A DNA stretch of 64,000 nt from Protonemura montana (GCA_947568835.1 OX387604.1:6231860-6295859); one strand, 5' to 3'; shown: positions 34,888 to 47,969, counted from the first letter of the stretch. Notes: generated by a model not told the origin, from the letters alone. Numbers and translations: made by a program.

Positions 34888-35730
34888 ATTGGCCAAGTTT
34901 GCTCTGCGGCTTGCGTCCCGGAAAAAAAATCATTACCCTCTTATTTGACTGCACGCTCAAAAATGAAATGCTTGTGACGTAATACCACGAAAAAAACTGT
35001 TGCTTGTATCAGTTAGCAAATTGTACGTCAATGATATTGTACAACGTTGCACGCGGTCGATTAAAAAAAATTAGATGCTGTAAAAGGTTTCATGAGCTAG
35101 CATTTCAACACACATTGCTATCAAGTGTTATTCTTGTTACAAATAGGTTACTCTTTTTTTTGTGGTTTTTTTATTTTACCTACTCAAAATAATTACTCCT
35201 TGTTTTTCTCGTTTTCCTGTTAATTATTTTCTCGGAAAATTGTTTTCCAATACGCTGCATTAAGAAATCGATCTGAAACGACTTAAAAATTGTCTACGGG
35301 CCTTATTCAAAAGTAAAACAATTTCGAGAACATGACTCGTGAGTCATGTTGGATGCATACGCAAAAGTAGTGACAATACCGGAGGGTCTGTAACAGACTA
35401 TAAGTGACTGAATCATTTAAATACGTCTTGTTTAATACGATGTTATTCGTAGTTCTGATGGGACCTTTAGTTTGGTAGTTCAAGTTTCTTAAAGACTAAG
35501 AGGTGCCAAGTTTGCTCTGCGGGTTGCATTCAGGGGAGCAGTTATGAAATAAGTTCAGTACCTTCGGATGCTGGTTCTACGGCTAAGAGTGCAGTGCTCA
35601 GAACAAAATTGGTTGCTGATCAAGACGAGTTCTACATTTTTGTTAAAATCGTTCTAAAGCATTCTTTCCTAACTGTCAAGTTTGCTCTGCGGGCTGCATT
35701 CAGAGGCACGTATTTCAAATGCGTTAATAT
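34888..35730 (+). repeat. conserved-box repeat, cluster 2 (three copies)
   Basis: Three plus-strand copies of the same repeat as at 22.74-23.11 kb, with boxes starting at about 34896, 35509 and 35679. The last two are 170 bases apart; the first is 613 bases upstream, close to four monomer lengths. The second and third copies keep TTTGCTCTGCGGG and GCATTCAG nearly intact. The first keeps only the left half (TTTGCTCTGCGG). Weaker similarity extends about 45 bases to the right of the box, where all better copies carry an ATTTNAAAT-like core, and includes an AGTTCTGAT match about 70 bases to the left. No protein frame is conserved. Confidence 0.78.
35329..35350. other. perfect 22-base inverted repeat with AP-1-like sites
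   Basis: The arms are AACATGACTC and GAGTCATGTT, ten paired bases around a GT centre. The right half contains TGAGTCA, the consensus for AP-1/bZIP factors, and the left half the near-match TGACTCG. It lies between the first and second boxes of cluster 2. A regulatory role is inference only. Confidence 0.55.
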
Positions 35731-37103
35731 GGCATTGGAGACCATGTCTGTTATCGTTATTCTCTTGTTTTGATCATTCCTTTCTTATTTGTTTCAAATT
35801 ATTTCCTAGTTGTGAACGCCAAAAAATGTTGCATGAATAGAAAGACGTCAAATATTAAAATATATAAATAGGAACATTTTTATTTTTCATTTATAAGAAG
35901 CAAGTTATTTTCATCTTTTTAACTTTCAATGTTTGGCAAATTTACTAATTAACTGGAAAGAAAATTCACCAAAAGAAAAAAGTTCAGTTTCATTGTCAAT
36001 GAAGTTGTCTAAATGGCATTCCTACATGTGCTTTGCTTCCTGCTCTTACTCCACTTCAGAAATTATAATAAAGTAGTTTTAATTATTAAAATCGTATACT
36101 TTATTATAAATTCTGTACAGATTTTGTACACGATCAATGCTTAGTGAAACAAAATATTGAGCCCAAAATTTGTCCGGCATGCTCTAAATCAAGCCTTAAA
36201 CTCAACCCCCAAACCCCAAACCCCAAAAAGTCATCCGTGCTCTTCGCTGATGAAGCCCAACAATCGTCGGCCACAAGTGATATATAATACTCTACAAATT
36301 CATTACAACCAGACAAAAACGAAAGTTCTGGTACAAATTATTTTATACACTTTGTTTGTCGAGGGGTTTTATTTTGAGTGGGCGTTTTAACAAATGGCTT
36401 TAAACAGGACGTTAACAAGTATTAATTTAAGCCCTCTTTTCTCTGTTCGCAAACCTCTAGTTCGTATTGCAAGAATTATTTGAGTATGAGACGTTATTTA
36501 GCAAGTAAATATATTTATGAATAATTTGCACATTCATTCTCAATGCGTGAGAGCAATGAAATGTGTTGTTACTATGAAGAAATGTTCTTTAGGAATAATA
36601 GCGCTTAGTTGGGCATGATCGGATACAAAGCGGGTTTAGCTATTACAAGAGAGCAACACGCGTGCTTTTCTGTGTTTCGCTTTGTTTCTCTATTAAGGTA
36701 AGAAAAAGCGAGTAGCACGAGCTCTATGGAAAGTTGTTTTATTCATTCAAAAGTCACGTCTATCATTTGGGTAGTGTCAGTAATTATTCTGTCTCTCTAT
36801 TCTCGCCTAGCCCCGAAAAAAGTTCGCGTTTTTAACTAATCTATTTTTAACTTTGGTCAGTTTAAAATGTACGTTCACACGAAGCGAAGTATCTCAGTTA
36901 AAATTAATCCAATTATAAAATGCAAATAACTAAATAATAGGTAGTATATTTCACCACAGAGCAGCTTAAGCTTGTAAATGTTCCAGAAAACTCCATCTAG
37001 GCATTTAAAGTCCATGCTGTATCTACAACAAAACTTTCGTGCGAAGCGAAAAAGCGCGTACCAGTGAAGCTACAGCACCAGCAAATAGAAGAAGAAGCAT
37101 ATA
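35731..37103. other. no gene recognised
   Basis: A+T-rich unique DNA. A CCCCAAA x3 run at 36204-36230 is too short to be a telomeric array. No gene was recognised. Confidence 0.55.
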
Positions 37104-37148
37104 ACCAGAAGCATAAGCATAAGCATACGCATAAGCAGCAGCAGCAGC
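37104..37148 (+). repeat. (AAGCAT)n-(AGC)n compound microsatellite
   Basis: Four AAGCAT/ACGCAT hexamers run into five AGC trinucleotides. The frame through it is His/Lys- then Gln-rich. Confidence 0.9.
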
Positions 37149-40100
37149 CCATAACTTGTCAAGCCGGCAGACAGAAGCAGTCCGTATGCTACAGTGCAGT
37201 GAAGCTACGAATCACAAGCAGCGCCTGCTTTAATGAGGGTTTATTTTCATTAACCACTTCTATCCCACATTTCATGGCAGCAGCCCCCGTAAAATTTTTC
37301 AAATACTATAAACTTGCCGGTATAGCGACGGCGTCCACGCTCACAAGGGCCAGGGCGGGGTGGGCGGGGTGGGGCAGGCAGGGGGGCGATCGTGGATGCA
37401 GATGTTTCATTTAGACTGCATGCTCACTAAACCATCGTCACATGTTTGCAGACCAAAGTTTTCATCAGCGGTTGAATGGCCACAATACATTTCACAGAAA
37501 CCTTTGGAAGAAACTGATCTCGTAATAGCCAGCTATCAACAATAATAGCTGGAAAACATTCTCGTCATTATTACTAAGATGGCGATGCTTCAGAAAATGA
37601 TTGCCAGGGCAAAGTGTCGTTATAAATGGGAATATGTCCGCGAGTGGTGCAAGAAGAAGCCGTTATGCCGCGCAATGGCGTGCATGTCATGGTTGAATCT
37701 GGACCATAACACCGCGATGGGTCGGGAAAGATATCAGCCCATTACGGTACACATAAGAAACGATTGCCTAATTTGAAACGAAGCTGCTCCTTGGCCTTCT
37801 CCGCCTTCATCTCAAACCTCAAATCGCCGGCTTTTCGTGTAATATGTTCAACTCATTCGAAATTCCTAGCGCAGGGAATTTTAATGGAACTGTATTTTTA
37901 GTCCGGCCCCTGCGAACAAACGGTTTCAATAACGCGAAGAGAATCTCGTAAAAAACATGCCGATAATGGCCTCGTATTCAATACCTATCTGGAAAAACGG
38001 ACAACTCAGACACCTACGAAAATGATCCAATCTTTCGAACGATTCTCATCTTCACGAATGTCTTTGAAAAGTTTGCAGTTTCGTTATATTCGTGAGGTAT
38101 CTATCTAGAGGACATAAGAAAACTATGTGAGTAAAATAACAGGGGCTCATCTAGACTAGAACTGCGTCGTATCCTTTTCCATTTAGGTACAGTCTGGTAA
38201 ATCCACTTGTGGCATTCTCTTTTACTTAAATCTGTACGAGGTATAAATACTAACAAAATACTTTCACATGTATACGCTTTCTTGATAACGTACTCAAACA
38301 TTTTAAGTGCCTGCTCCGAAAAGCATTTACAGCTTTTTACCCTTCACCCAGCGGAGAAAAATCTACACGATACGCCCCTTTTAGACTCACTTCTTATGCT
38401 CCTACTAATTTAAAAATCAAATACACTGCACGCAACGCAAAGTAAAATATCATCGTATTTTTGACGTGCAAATTATTATTCTAGATGAGCATGTTTACGC
38501 TGGCAGCATAAATTGCAAACGTAATGGTGCCTAATTGCACATGTCGACAAGCTGAATATGCGCTCATTACACCTTGAGTACAATAATTGTTCCCGTGCGC
38601 TGCAGACTGCACCGATAATCAGTCTGGTAATGGACGACGCCCGACACCTGACTTGCGGCGCGCAGCGACGCTCTCGTGCGTTAACTCGACGCCAATGCTA
38701 ACAGCAGCTTTACAGACACTCTAAAAAATGTATTGTGCGTCCTCCGCATTCTCAGATCACGCGAAACTCAGCTTTCTCTAATTTCTAGGTCAATATTCAA
38801 TACCAATCCACCACTGGAGGCTTTGTTACTTGAATGTGACAGGGGTGAATTTTTGGTTTGATTTTGCGATTACTTTGTCTATGTCTGGGAGCCTTAGCAC
38901 TCAAAAAACACACCAGCGAGCTAGAAGCAAATTTTTCTGTTCAAGATGTATTCCCAAATGCTTTCTTTAACTGGCTACGCGAAAATATGAGCGACTTTAG
39001 TGTGTGTGGCCAATGAAACGTTATACATTGAACTAGCCCACAGATGGCAGTCTTGAACTTCACACCTTATTATAATACATTTAATACTGTGTATTATAAT
39101 ACCATTGATGAGAGACATTTTTTTTTTATGTCGATTGAGAATAGACATCAAATAAAGCCGACGCTATACAATGATTTACCACAGAAAGGCAACGAAGTTA
39201 AGTTACACCTGCTATTTTCAAATCATCGTGTTGCGAAACACTCCGAGATCTTTGCTAGTTTAAAATAAATCGAACATTTCGATATTACAGCTAAGAAATT
39301 TAAATTTCAAAAAGTTGGAGGGAAAGCACAGCTGTAAAAGGGTTTCTTATTATTCTAATTGGCTTTAAAGCAGCCGTTTTCTCCTGTAGAGCACGAACAC
39401 ACATACCTAAAACACGGAGTAGCTGCTTTTTAGAAATAGTGACGTTCCGAAACAAAATTCATGTCTTCTTTTCACTCGCTTCGCTTGTCCTATTGCTTTT
39501 AGCTTTTGCATTAATATAAAAAGCAGTTTGTTATGTTTAAGGCAGCATATCATACCGACGGGTCAGGTGATGAGCTTTATGGAGTATAGGCTCTCAGTAA
39601 CATTATATTCTGTAATAATATTCATTTGTACAAGTCAAAAAAGTTGTTTAAAGCCTTGGCAATTAAAAATTAAACAGAAAATAATATTTCATTGATCAAG
39701 AGCCAAGAATATTTTTATTCCAATGAAATTGTTTACCTAACCATTCTCTTTGTCGTTTTCTCACCGGAAGTGTAATTCTGAAGTAACTCGCGAGCTCGTT
39801 AAAAGTTCTCAATTGAGAGCATGAATCTAAAACCCAATGCAACGAATAAATGTCAACTGCAGACTACTTTCTGGCTTATTTTCTCACTACACCATATAAA
39901 CTAGAGCGTCTCTGATTTGACACCATTATTCTTTGCAAGATGTCTCAATAACATAAATGTTCTTAAGACTGGCAGAGTTATTTCGAAAAAACTGTCGATG
40001 GAAAATTTTAAATCTTAAAGTAAATATTTTACGGGGAAAGATGCTCCAATATTGTCAACTAAAACCACCCAATGGTGTTACACTTAACATCAATAAACTT

Positions 40101-40555
40101 AAACACCCATTTCCACATGAAATCCACGATTCACAGGAAAAGTTTTACCAAATTATCTCTCTAGGAATTTTTAATTACATCAATATTTTTCATTGTAATT
40201 ATCAATACTTATACAGAAATATTTCTGGAAGCTAAAAATATTAACTGCTCCATAAGCCATCATCGTTGAAAAGCCATAGGACCGGAGACCAAAGTCCCGA
40301 TCGCATACAATTTCACACAGATCCCTCAAAGTGGAGCCTCTAGCACAACCGATCCTATGTGCATGTAATGTCAGATTCAGTGGTGACCACACTGAAGAGG
40401 ATTCTGCCAATTTCCCAAGCTCTGATTACGATTTGTGTCCGCTCCAGCGAGCCGTCTCGCCCAAGCCGAGCCCGTGGGGCTTACAGACGAACGCGGAGTC
40501 TCGAGGGACTTCCCCAGGCCCGTGCTGCTCGGCACACACGTGCCAGCATCGGCTG
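37149..40555. other. long stretch without a recognisable gene
   Basis: Unique DNA. A G+C pocket lies at 37330-37400. A perfect 8-base hairpin (CCAGCTAT/ATAGCTGG, eight-base loop) is at 37529-37552. The ATG frame 37579-37776 (65 codons) is basic and Cys-containing, without a known domain. Around 40340-40590 a G+C-rich pocket opens three plus and two minus frames at once; the plus frame 40331-40726 (131 codons) might hide an exon, but overlap in all frames makes this weak. Confidence 0.45.
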
Positions 40556-40573
40556 CCCCCCCCCCCCCCCCCC
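40556..40573 (+). repeat. C18 homopolymer
   Basis: Eighteen consecutive C, the longest G/C run in the window. Confidence 0.95.
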
Positions 40574-40626
40574 ATCACGGCGGTGACGCTGACCAAGTAC
40601 CCAGTACAGATAACACATAAGGTATA

Positions 40627-40866
40627 TTGGAAAAGTACCCAAATAGTCCACGAACGCTGGGGCACATTGGAAAGGTACCCCGAATACCAAATTAATGCTA
40701 GGGCACAATTTGAAAGATGCCCATAAAGCAAACGATGGAAAGGTACCCAAATATCAAACGCAAGCTGGGGCATATTGGAAAGGTACCCAAATATCAAACG
40801 CAAGCTGGGGCACATGGGAAAGGTGCCCAAATATCAAACGCAAGCTGGGGCACTTTGGAAGGTAAT
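40627..40866 (+). repeat. 40-bp minisatellite
   Basis: Six copies of a ~40-base unit beginning TTGGAAAGGTACCC and ending CAAGCTGGGGCA, at about 40627, 40667, 40710 (truncated), 40736, 40775 and 40815. The last three are nearly identical, the first three diverged. Because 40 is not a multiple of 3, the long minus frames across it (134, 89 and 80 codons) change phase between units, which argues against a coding role. Most units contain a KpnI-type GGTACC. Confidence 0.95.
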
Positions 40867-43480
40867 ATGTAAGAAAGATATGATTATTCTCTTTAACGTT
40901 CGGCTCTGAAAGCAGATTCGACACAAGTTTTATTACATTTACGCGAAAAGAAAATTCTGAAAAGCGATGCTCACTTACTTTATTAGTGTCAAGCAATAAA
41001 AGCGGCTTTGACGCCTGGTTGCATTAGAGAAATGTAAAAAAGGATGATTTTAAATTGATGGTGTCGGCGATACGATCTTTGCTGCAGTGGATTTGGTAAC
41101 CGCCTAATTTTTTTTGTCATTTTCTAAAAGTGTGAACATGGGAGTCTTAAAATTTCAGGGCCTAATGTGGTACACCGTGGTTAATAAACTTAATTGCGAG
41201 TTGTTTCTCTACCACAAGTTGAACATCGCATGGCTTACTTACTACTCAACTCGCAATTTAGTTAAACTATCGTCAAGAGGCAACTATGTTTCAATGTTCT
41301 AGTCTCAACTTGGATGCAGACTCGACCAGTCTCAAGTCTGCTACGGCTATCTAAGATCACAAACTCGGTCTCGACACAGAACGATTCAGCCCTTGGACCC
41401 TTGAAAGACTCTCCCATTACAGTGCTCACTAATTCTTATCGTAATGCCTGAAGGGATCAAGAATTGCTAGTGTGCTAAATGAGATAAGATTGGCTCAAGG
41501 GCCGAAGTGCACTCCGCGCTGTTGTACCCACAACAAGATAATAAAAATATACACAAAGGATGTCAGCCAAACTTAAAGTCTTCAAGTAAAGAAGACGAGG
41601 CAAATGTGCCCCGCGAGTAGAATAACAAGCAGGAAACCTCTTAAGATACATTTCAAGAGAGTGCGTCAGAATGTTTTGCTGACTCTCTTAATAACATCCG
41701 TGATATAAGATTTTAGAAAAAAATTTCAAAGTCTTGCTTACATGTATAAATACTTTTCATTCCCATAAAGAAGCTAGCAGAAACTACTGTTTTTCTGTAC
41801 TTTACTTAATGGACCCATCAATACGACCTTTTTTTACGAAATATCACTTATTTGCACTAAATTCTGTACTTTTGATGAAGCTACGTATCTACGTCGCAAA
41901 TCTCCAGCTCTAAACTCAAATCCATACCCCGTGAGAATAGAAATAATGTGAATGCATTCATGTGTATGTCTATTCGTGAATAAGACGTTGAGCCGAGCCC
42001 CGAACAAGACAGAACCTTGTTCTGAACCCAGAAGGCTATATAACACTCGACTTATTATTGTGATACATCTCCCTGGAGAAATTTCAGCCATGCATAATAT
42101 CACAAGTCGTACAGAATACTTGTCTTCTGGCTTATGTGCCACTGTATACCTTCTACTACAAGAATCTTCTCGTGTGTTGTTTTTGTAGGTATGTGTGTAT
42201 GTGTGTAAGAAGCGAGAGTTTCATATCTGTCTCTTTGCCTTCAATCGTGGAATAAACTAAAATTGTTATTCACATTAAAATACCGCGCAAGATGAGAAAT
42301 CCGTCGCGTTTGGTGGAAAAGTCGATTGTGGTTGTGTAAGTCAGCAGGCTGTGCTAAATCTGTGATACAGCAAGCGGGGACGGAATTTCATTTGCGCTTT
42401 CAACCAGTATGTATCTATTTTCTCTGAAGAACCGATGAGTTACAAGAACTCATTTAACAACGACCAGTGATTGTAAAAAGTCTATTTTTCGTTGCTTCAC
42501 TGATAAGCGTGGCAACTCCATAGCTCTTTGTTTCATGATTATGAACAACGGGGCGCTTTTCCTGCTTACTAAAAGACGTACTCCGACACGCATATGCGCT
42601 TGTTTTTGTGTTTCTAGGGTCACGTACTTACTTGTACTCGTAAATTTCCATATTAATTTTCTTTTAATCTTCCGACCAGCCATATCTCTCTTCTAGTGCG
42701 AGGCTTGGCGTTTTGGGACGATACCCACCCCATGAGGATACACGATTCAGTACTTACCTGCAAACAAACACGAGAAATCCATAAACATTTGAACAAACAT
42801 GAATTAACTAATGGGCCTAAAAGCTGTAAGACACGAGATGGTTGACTAATATCAATATTAATGTATTACATAACTATTTATTACGTATAATCTCATTAGT
42901 TTTACATTCATTGCGTTGGTGGTCTCTTTATACAGTGACATGAAATGCCACGTTGTAGCAAGGATGTATTATGATCATTGTGTATTTGGTTTAGTTTGGG
43001 AGTCTAAAATGTCGCATATACACACTGAACAGCGTTTACGCCACGCAATTAGTATGAGCACGATTGATTACAAAATGGCAAAACCGCCGTTTAAATATGC
43101 TTCATTTTCTGAAGGTTGTAAAAAAATGCGGCTAGAATAAAAAATGCCAATCAAAAATAGAGTAAAAACATTTGCTTGCCCAGGAAAGTTACAAATGCTA
43201 CATTCTTTTTCTTCAAGCATAGTATGTGGACGTCTCCAGTATTACCTACGTCCTATCAGTGGCTGTTAATGATATCGCCTACATTGACGATGACGACTAT
43301 GTGCAGCATAAACAGTTTCTAATAAAGGAGCGAGTAAAAGTGCAAGTCTGTTTGGTGGGCCACGAAATGTGAATGATAACCCATACACACCTATTACCTA
43401 GCGCTATCTGATGCGTCCGTTGCCTGCATTGCGGTGTAGACTCTCACAGGCAACAGGCAATACCAGTCCTTGCCTCTATG
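40867..43480. other. no gene recognised
   Basis: Unique A+T-rich DNA. The minus frame 41834-42142 (102 codons) and the plus frame 42916-43140 (74 codons) have no domain I recognise. No RNA genes were seen. Confidence 0.5.
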
Positions 43481-43735
43481 CCACCCGCACAACCCGCCCC
43501 CACCCGCCCCCTCGACCGCTTTCCTCCCTCTTTCCCCAACAGCCCTTTTTATATGTGTGAAAATTGATTTTACATTTCAATAATATATACAACGATTTTG
43601 CTCCTGAATCAACGTTCCGATGGAGACGCACTGGCGATGGCCACGTCAGTAGTTCGGCGCTAAATACAGCAGCGCAGGCCGGCGCAGGCGGCGCAGCCTG
43701 GGCGCAGGTGGCGTCGAGTTTGTAACGCACGATGT
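43481..43735. other. G+C-rich pocket, no gene
   Basis: Contains a CCCGCCCC-rich segment at 43490-43535 and a GGCGCAGGCGGCGCAG-like patch at 43677-43710. Overlapping minus frames (110 and 76 codons) show no known domain. Confidence 0.45.
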
Positions 43736-46700
43736 TTCTATTGCTAAACGATTTCCTCGTAAAGCCGTAAAATCCACCATCATTGATGGAATGAAAATAT
43801 TGCTGCATTCAAAATGAATTTCAGTTGATAAAGATGCCATGCTAGTGGGTAATTTAAAAAAAATGAGGATAGACAAAGAATTAGCTTAATCCATTGGTTA
43901 ACAATTCTTCCCTTCAGCGCATCTATCTCCATAGTAATTTGTAATGCTTTACTTTGGGCTGGTCACTTTTATTGGCACACGAAAGCGATCGGACCACGCT
44001 AACTGTAACTAAGCAATTTATTCATTAGATGGACATCAATTTGGTTATTGATGAGTTTGGTTGAAAATAAGTGCTCTGATCCTGAGGATGGTTCACATTA
44101 AGTGTTGAGGGCGGAATAATAATATTTTTACCCTCACTCAAGTGGCTGGAGCATGAATAGTCAGTCGAAGGGTAAAGGTGAGAACATGCGGAAGGAATTG
44201 CCACAGGAATGGCATGGAAAAGCATGGAGAGCACGATAGCTGCAGTGAAGTCGAGAGCTTGCTCATTGTATAGTCGCAGCTTGGATAGAGGAAACGTCTA
44301 GTGCCAATAATACCATGTTTTCTTAACACCATACCTCCTCCATTAGCTCCAGTCAAATGAAACCGCTTGTAGAGACATACTTCACAGACATGGCTGCAGC
44401 CTTCGGCAAGTTTGATAAATATTAAATATTATTAATATATTTGAAAAGAATGTGCACGAAATGCTATTTTGCATACACACAAGGTAGGTACCCAAGAATT
44501 ATATGAGCATGGCAGGTAAATGGTAATAGAGTGTAAGATGAAAAGATTGTTTCACTTTACAGCTCTCATTCTTCTTCTGCGTATTTTCAATCCCACACAA
44601 TGGCTTTGCTTTTCATCACTATTATGCAGTTTCATTTCTAAGAATAGTAGCGTTAGAATTTTAAACCTTAACTTGAAACTACTTCCGTTATAGTTTTATG
44701 CACTTTACCTATGCAACGCACTTACTGAGTCAACGTAGTTCCTCGCAAAATTTTCAAATTTCAAATTTGCAGCTGAATTGGCGTGCACAGGAAGCTGATC
44801 GTTTGAATCAGCAGTCAATGTGCCTGCTGACTTTTGGAGACTTTTGAGTTTATAGGAACAGTCGTTATATAGGCCAGCGTAAATGTTAAACTTTATGCTG
44901 AGAAAACGGGCCGGCAACACGTGGCAGCGGTAGGTTCCAGTCAATGGCGCTTATGGCCGTCCTTTTTAAAGCAACCACCACAACTGAATAATTATGACAC
45001 AAAATACTAATACATGTATTTCAATCGTTGAGGTCACACATGTAAAAAGATTGATTGAGCGTGAACAAGTCTCAAAAGCGAATAACCTTCAAGAAACAAT
45101 TAAATCAACAATCAAAACGACGGGGACTCCATTACTGTCGGTAAAGTAGTCACTTGACGGCAATTTTTCTAAAAGACAGTTTAACATTAGTGCTGGTCCT
45201 CTGACTATACCTATAAGCTCAATGGCAACACTAATGAATGCCCGAGTGCAATGGTTAAATACCACAAGTACGTTTAGTTAATAAATCGGCTGTGAGCTGC
45301 ATTCCACGCTCCAGTAGGATCATCAAATGGCCGTGCCGTCTATTTGAGCGCAGCACTACACGCGATCTGCTGGTTTTACTCATCAAATTTGAATTAATCA
45401 TTTTGGACGTTGCAATAACATTTAAAGAACGTGGTCGATGACACTGCATGCACCAAAATTGATCGAATCCACTGGGCACATAAAATACTTCTATCATATT
45501 TTCAATAGTGGCTCTCAGATCATCTCAGCATGATAGCTAAAGTTCGTGAACGAGTTGTCCATTGATTGTTTTTGTATGGATATGGTGAAAGTGTTATAAA
45601 AATATAAGTTTTACTTCGAGCACGAAAGAGAAAGAACGTTATTGGCACTCAAGAATATTGTTTTGTCTCTATTTTTATTGAAAAATATCATTGAATGATT
45701 CTTCAAGATAAAATCAAGCAACAATGTACAATGTTAAAGATTTGTTAAACATGAGTGGATTATTTCATTTATCAGGCCGTCACTAGTATTCAATCATCAA
45801 TCGGGGTTGGACCTATGTTATTTTCCCTGTCAGCGTTCTCACAACACGTTGCATGTGATGTGCTTCATAACAAATCGGCTTGCCATCACCGAACACAAGG
45901 TAGAGGGGAAGCAAGAAAGGATTAAAACGCCATAGCACATTTCGATAGGTAGTATGACCAAAAAGTGTCCGCTTGGGATTTCTATAACGAAATGAGGGGG
46001 CTATGGAACGCAATCTAGCGGATTCACTGAAGCAAACAGGGATAAGACCATGGAGATTGCTAAGATTTGAGGAAGGCTATGGAAGATGGAGACGTGGTGG
46101 GGACGGTAGGGTTGGACGAGGGGTATGGGCGAGGGGAAATACAGGAAGATGCTATTTTCCTGATACAGAGAACATAGTCCTTGAAGAATCTCATCAAGCC
46201 ACAAAACTCGTTAAAGCGAATAGAGGGAAGAATAATAAAATATCTGACCAAATGACCAAAGTACGCTCGCAGCAAAATGTACAAGACTCCACGGTCAAAC
46301 TATGAGCTTATGAATGTATCTCGGTGCTATTGGATGTGGCTAATATTTGGAAGTATTGCCAAAAATGATATAAATCATAGCACTGGCGGAGTATGATGAA
46401 TGTTGATTATTGCTGCATTACATTTATTTTAGAAGCAATCGGTATGGCAGCATAATATGCGCCGAGAGCTGGATAATAGGCTGATAGATAAACCAATGCA
46501 ACTTCACATGAATCTGATGTGATGTGATAATATGATCTGTATAGTAACTGAGATAAAATGGCATCACATAATATTCTGATAAATAAATATCTAGCTGTTG
46601 TATAAGGCACATTTTGGCATTTGCCCAAAATGGCGGCAGCTGCACAACTGGTCGTTCCATCTTATGTTATGAAATACAACTAAAGTGACATTTAAGAGCC

Positions 46701-47885
46701 AAACCTAAAGACAAATGAGCGAACATTAATCAAAATTTTGAAAAGATTTGTAGCAACATTCTAGAACCTCGGCTGCACAACTCGGTAGTGTCTGTGAGTA
46801 ATACGAGAGAGAAATAATGAACCATGTTTTCCTCTACAAGCTTTCATTTAAACAATTTCAGTAGACTTTTCTTTCGTTAAACGGAAATCGATATTCTGGA
46901 CAAGAATATTCCAGTGTTTCACTGCGCAAACCATTCAAGACAAGATTGAACAATTTTAATCGTCGGCAAAGTATACCAGTGCCTAAATTAAGACGGGTTC
47001 GCCACGACATATTAACGGCCGAGATTTTCCTTCAAGAAAGAAGACCGAAACGTGTCAGTGTATTGCTGTCACCAAACTAACCTATTCCAAAGAAGGCATG
47101 TAACGTTCTGCTATTGTACGACACTGCATTCCGTGAATATCGCCGTTGGCATTCAACAATAAAAAAAAAAACATTTCCGCTTGACACTAAAACTGGCCTG
47201 GCGAAATACGGCGCTGCCGTTGCTGATCTGTTGTTAATATCATCAGTTGCCAAGATGATGGCATGGCACATGGTTGAAACTTTGAATTTCACTGAATCGA
47301 AATCATAATAGAGCGCGTAAAAAGCGAATGGAATTCGCTAATGGCAACAGCTGCAGGCGATGTCATGCACAGAGAGCACACAACATTTTCCTACGCCAAT
47401 TAAACGATATATTTGTGTGTTTGGAGCTTCAAGTTGCTGCGTTTTTATTTTATGTTGCATAGGGTATGAATAAAACAAGTTCACTATAAAAATAAAATAT
47501 ATCAAATGGCATTAAAGCCAAACAAGGTTAATGCAATATAACGTAAAATAATCTGTATCTGTCTAGACAAGCAGATTCATATGAGGGTCGTAAACATTAA
47601 ACTGCACCAGCAGCACTCGTAAAATACCTTCAACGCTGCTGCCTTATCAGATAACCATGAGCAAATGATCTATCTCGGCTTCGAAATCTTTATTATGCAA
47701 TACAGCTTGGCTATCATATCACTTAAAGTCTTATCACACTAAGGAAAGGATGCATGAGAAACGACGTCGTTCACCTTTGTCTCTTGAATAAGAACGATCT
47801 AATTTTCATGGAGTCGTACCTAAGAGTGCAGGTCGATGACGCGATTTCTAGCCAACGCAGCCTATGGTACCCATCATATAGGCTG
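43736..47885. other. long stretch without a recognisable gene
   Basis: Unique A+T-rich DNA. The plus frame 46003-46305 starts with a sense ATG and runs 100 codons with a Gly/Arg-rich middle made by a GGGGACGGTAGGG-like stretch; two minus frames overlap it. The minus frame 45255-45497 shows no domain. No RNA genes or clear repeats. Confidence 0.5.
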
Positions 47886-47969
47886 TGGGACCCTTGAATG
47901 TGTCCTTGAATAATTCCTTGAATGTGTCCTTGATTGATTCCTTGAATGTGCCCGCATAATGTCCTTGAA
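47886..47969 (+). repeat. 12-bp minisatellite TCCTTGAATGTG
   Basis: Seven units of TCCTTGAATGTG. Units ending in AATGTG alternate with units ending in AATAAT or ATTGAT over the middle of the array, giving a short 24-base higher-order pattern. Confidence 0.9.

Noticed and set aside
22425-35730. CRISPR-like array from regularly spaced conserved boxes
   Set aside because: The boxes are too few, the spacing is ~155-170 bases and not 60-70, no cas genes are present and the DNA is eukaryotic.
36204-36230. Telomere-like CCCCAAA repeats
   Set aside because: Only three copies, and the sequence does not match the common animal (TTAGGG) or insect (TTAGG) telomere repeats.
40426-40996. Repeat protein on the minus strand with a recurring Asp-Ile-Trp-Val-Pro-Phe motif
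   Set aside because: The DNA unit is 40 bases, so the frame shifts at each unit and the peptide repeat is spread over three frames. There is no sign of selection for protein.
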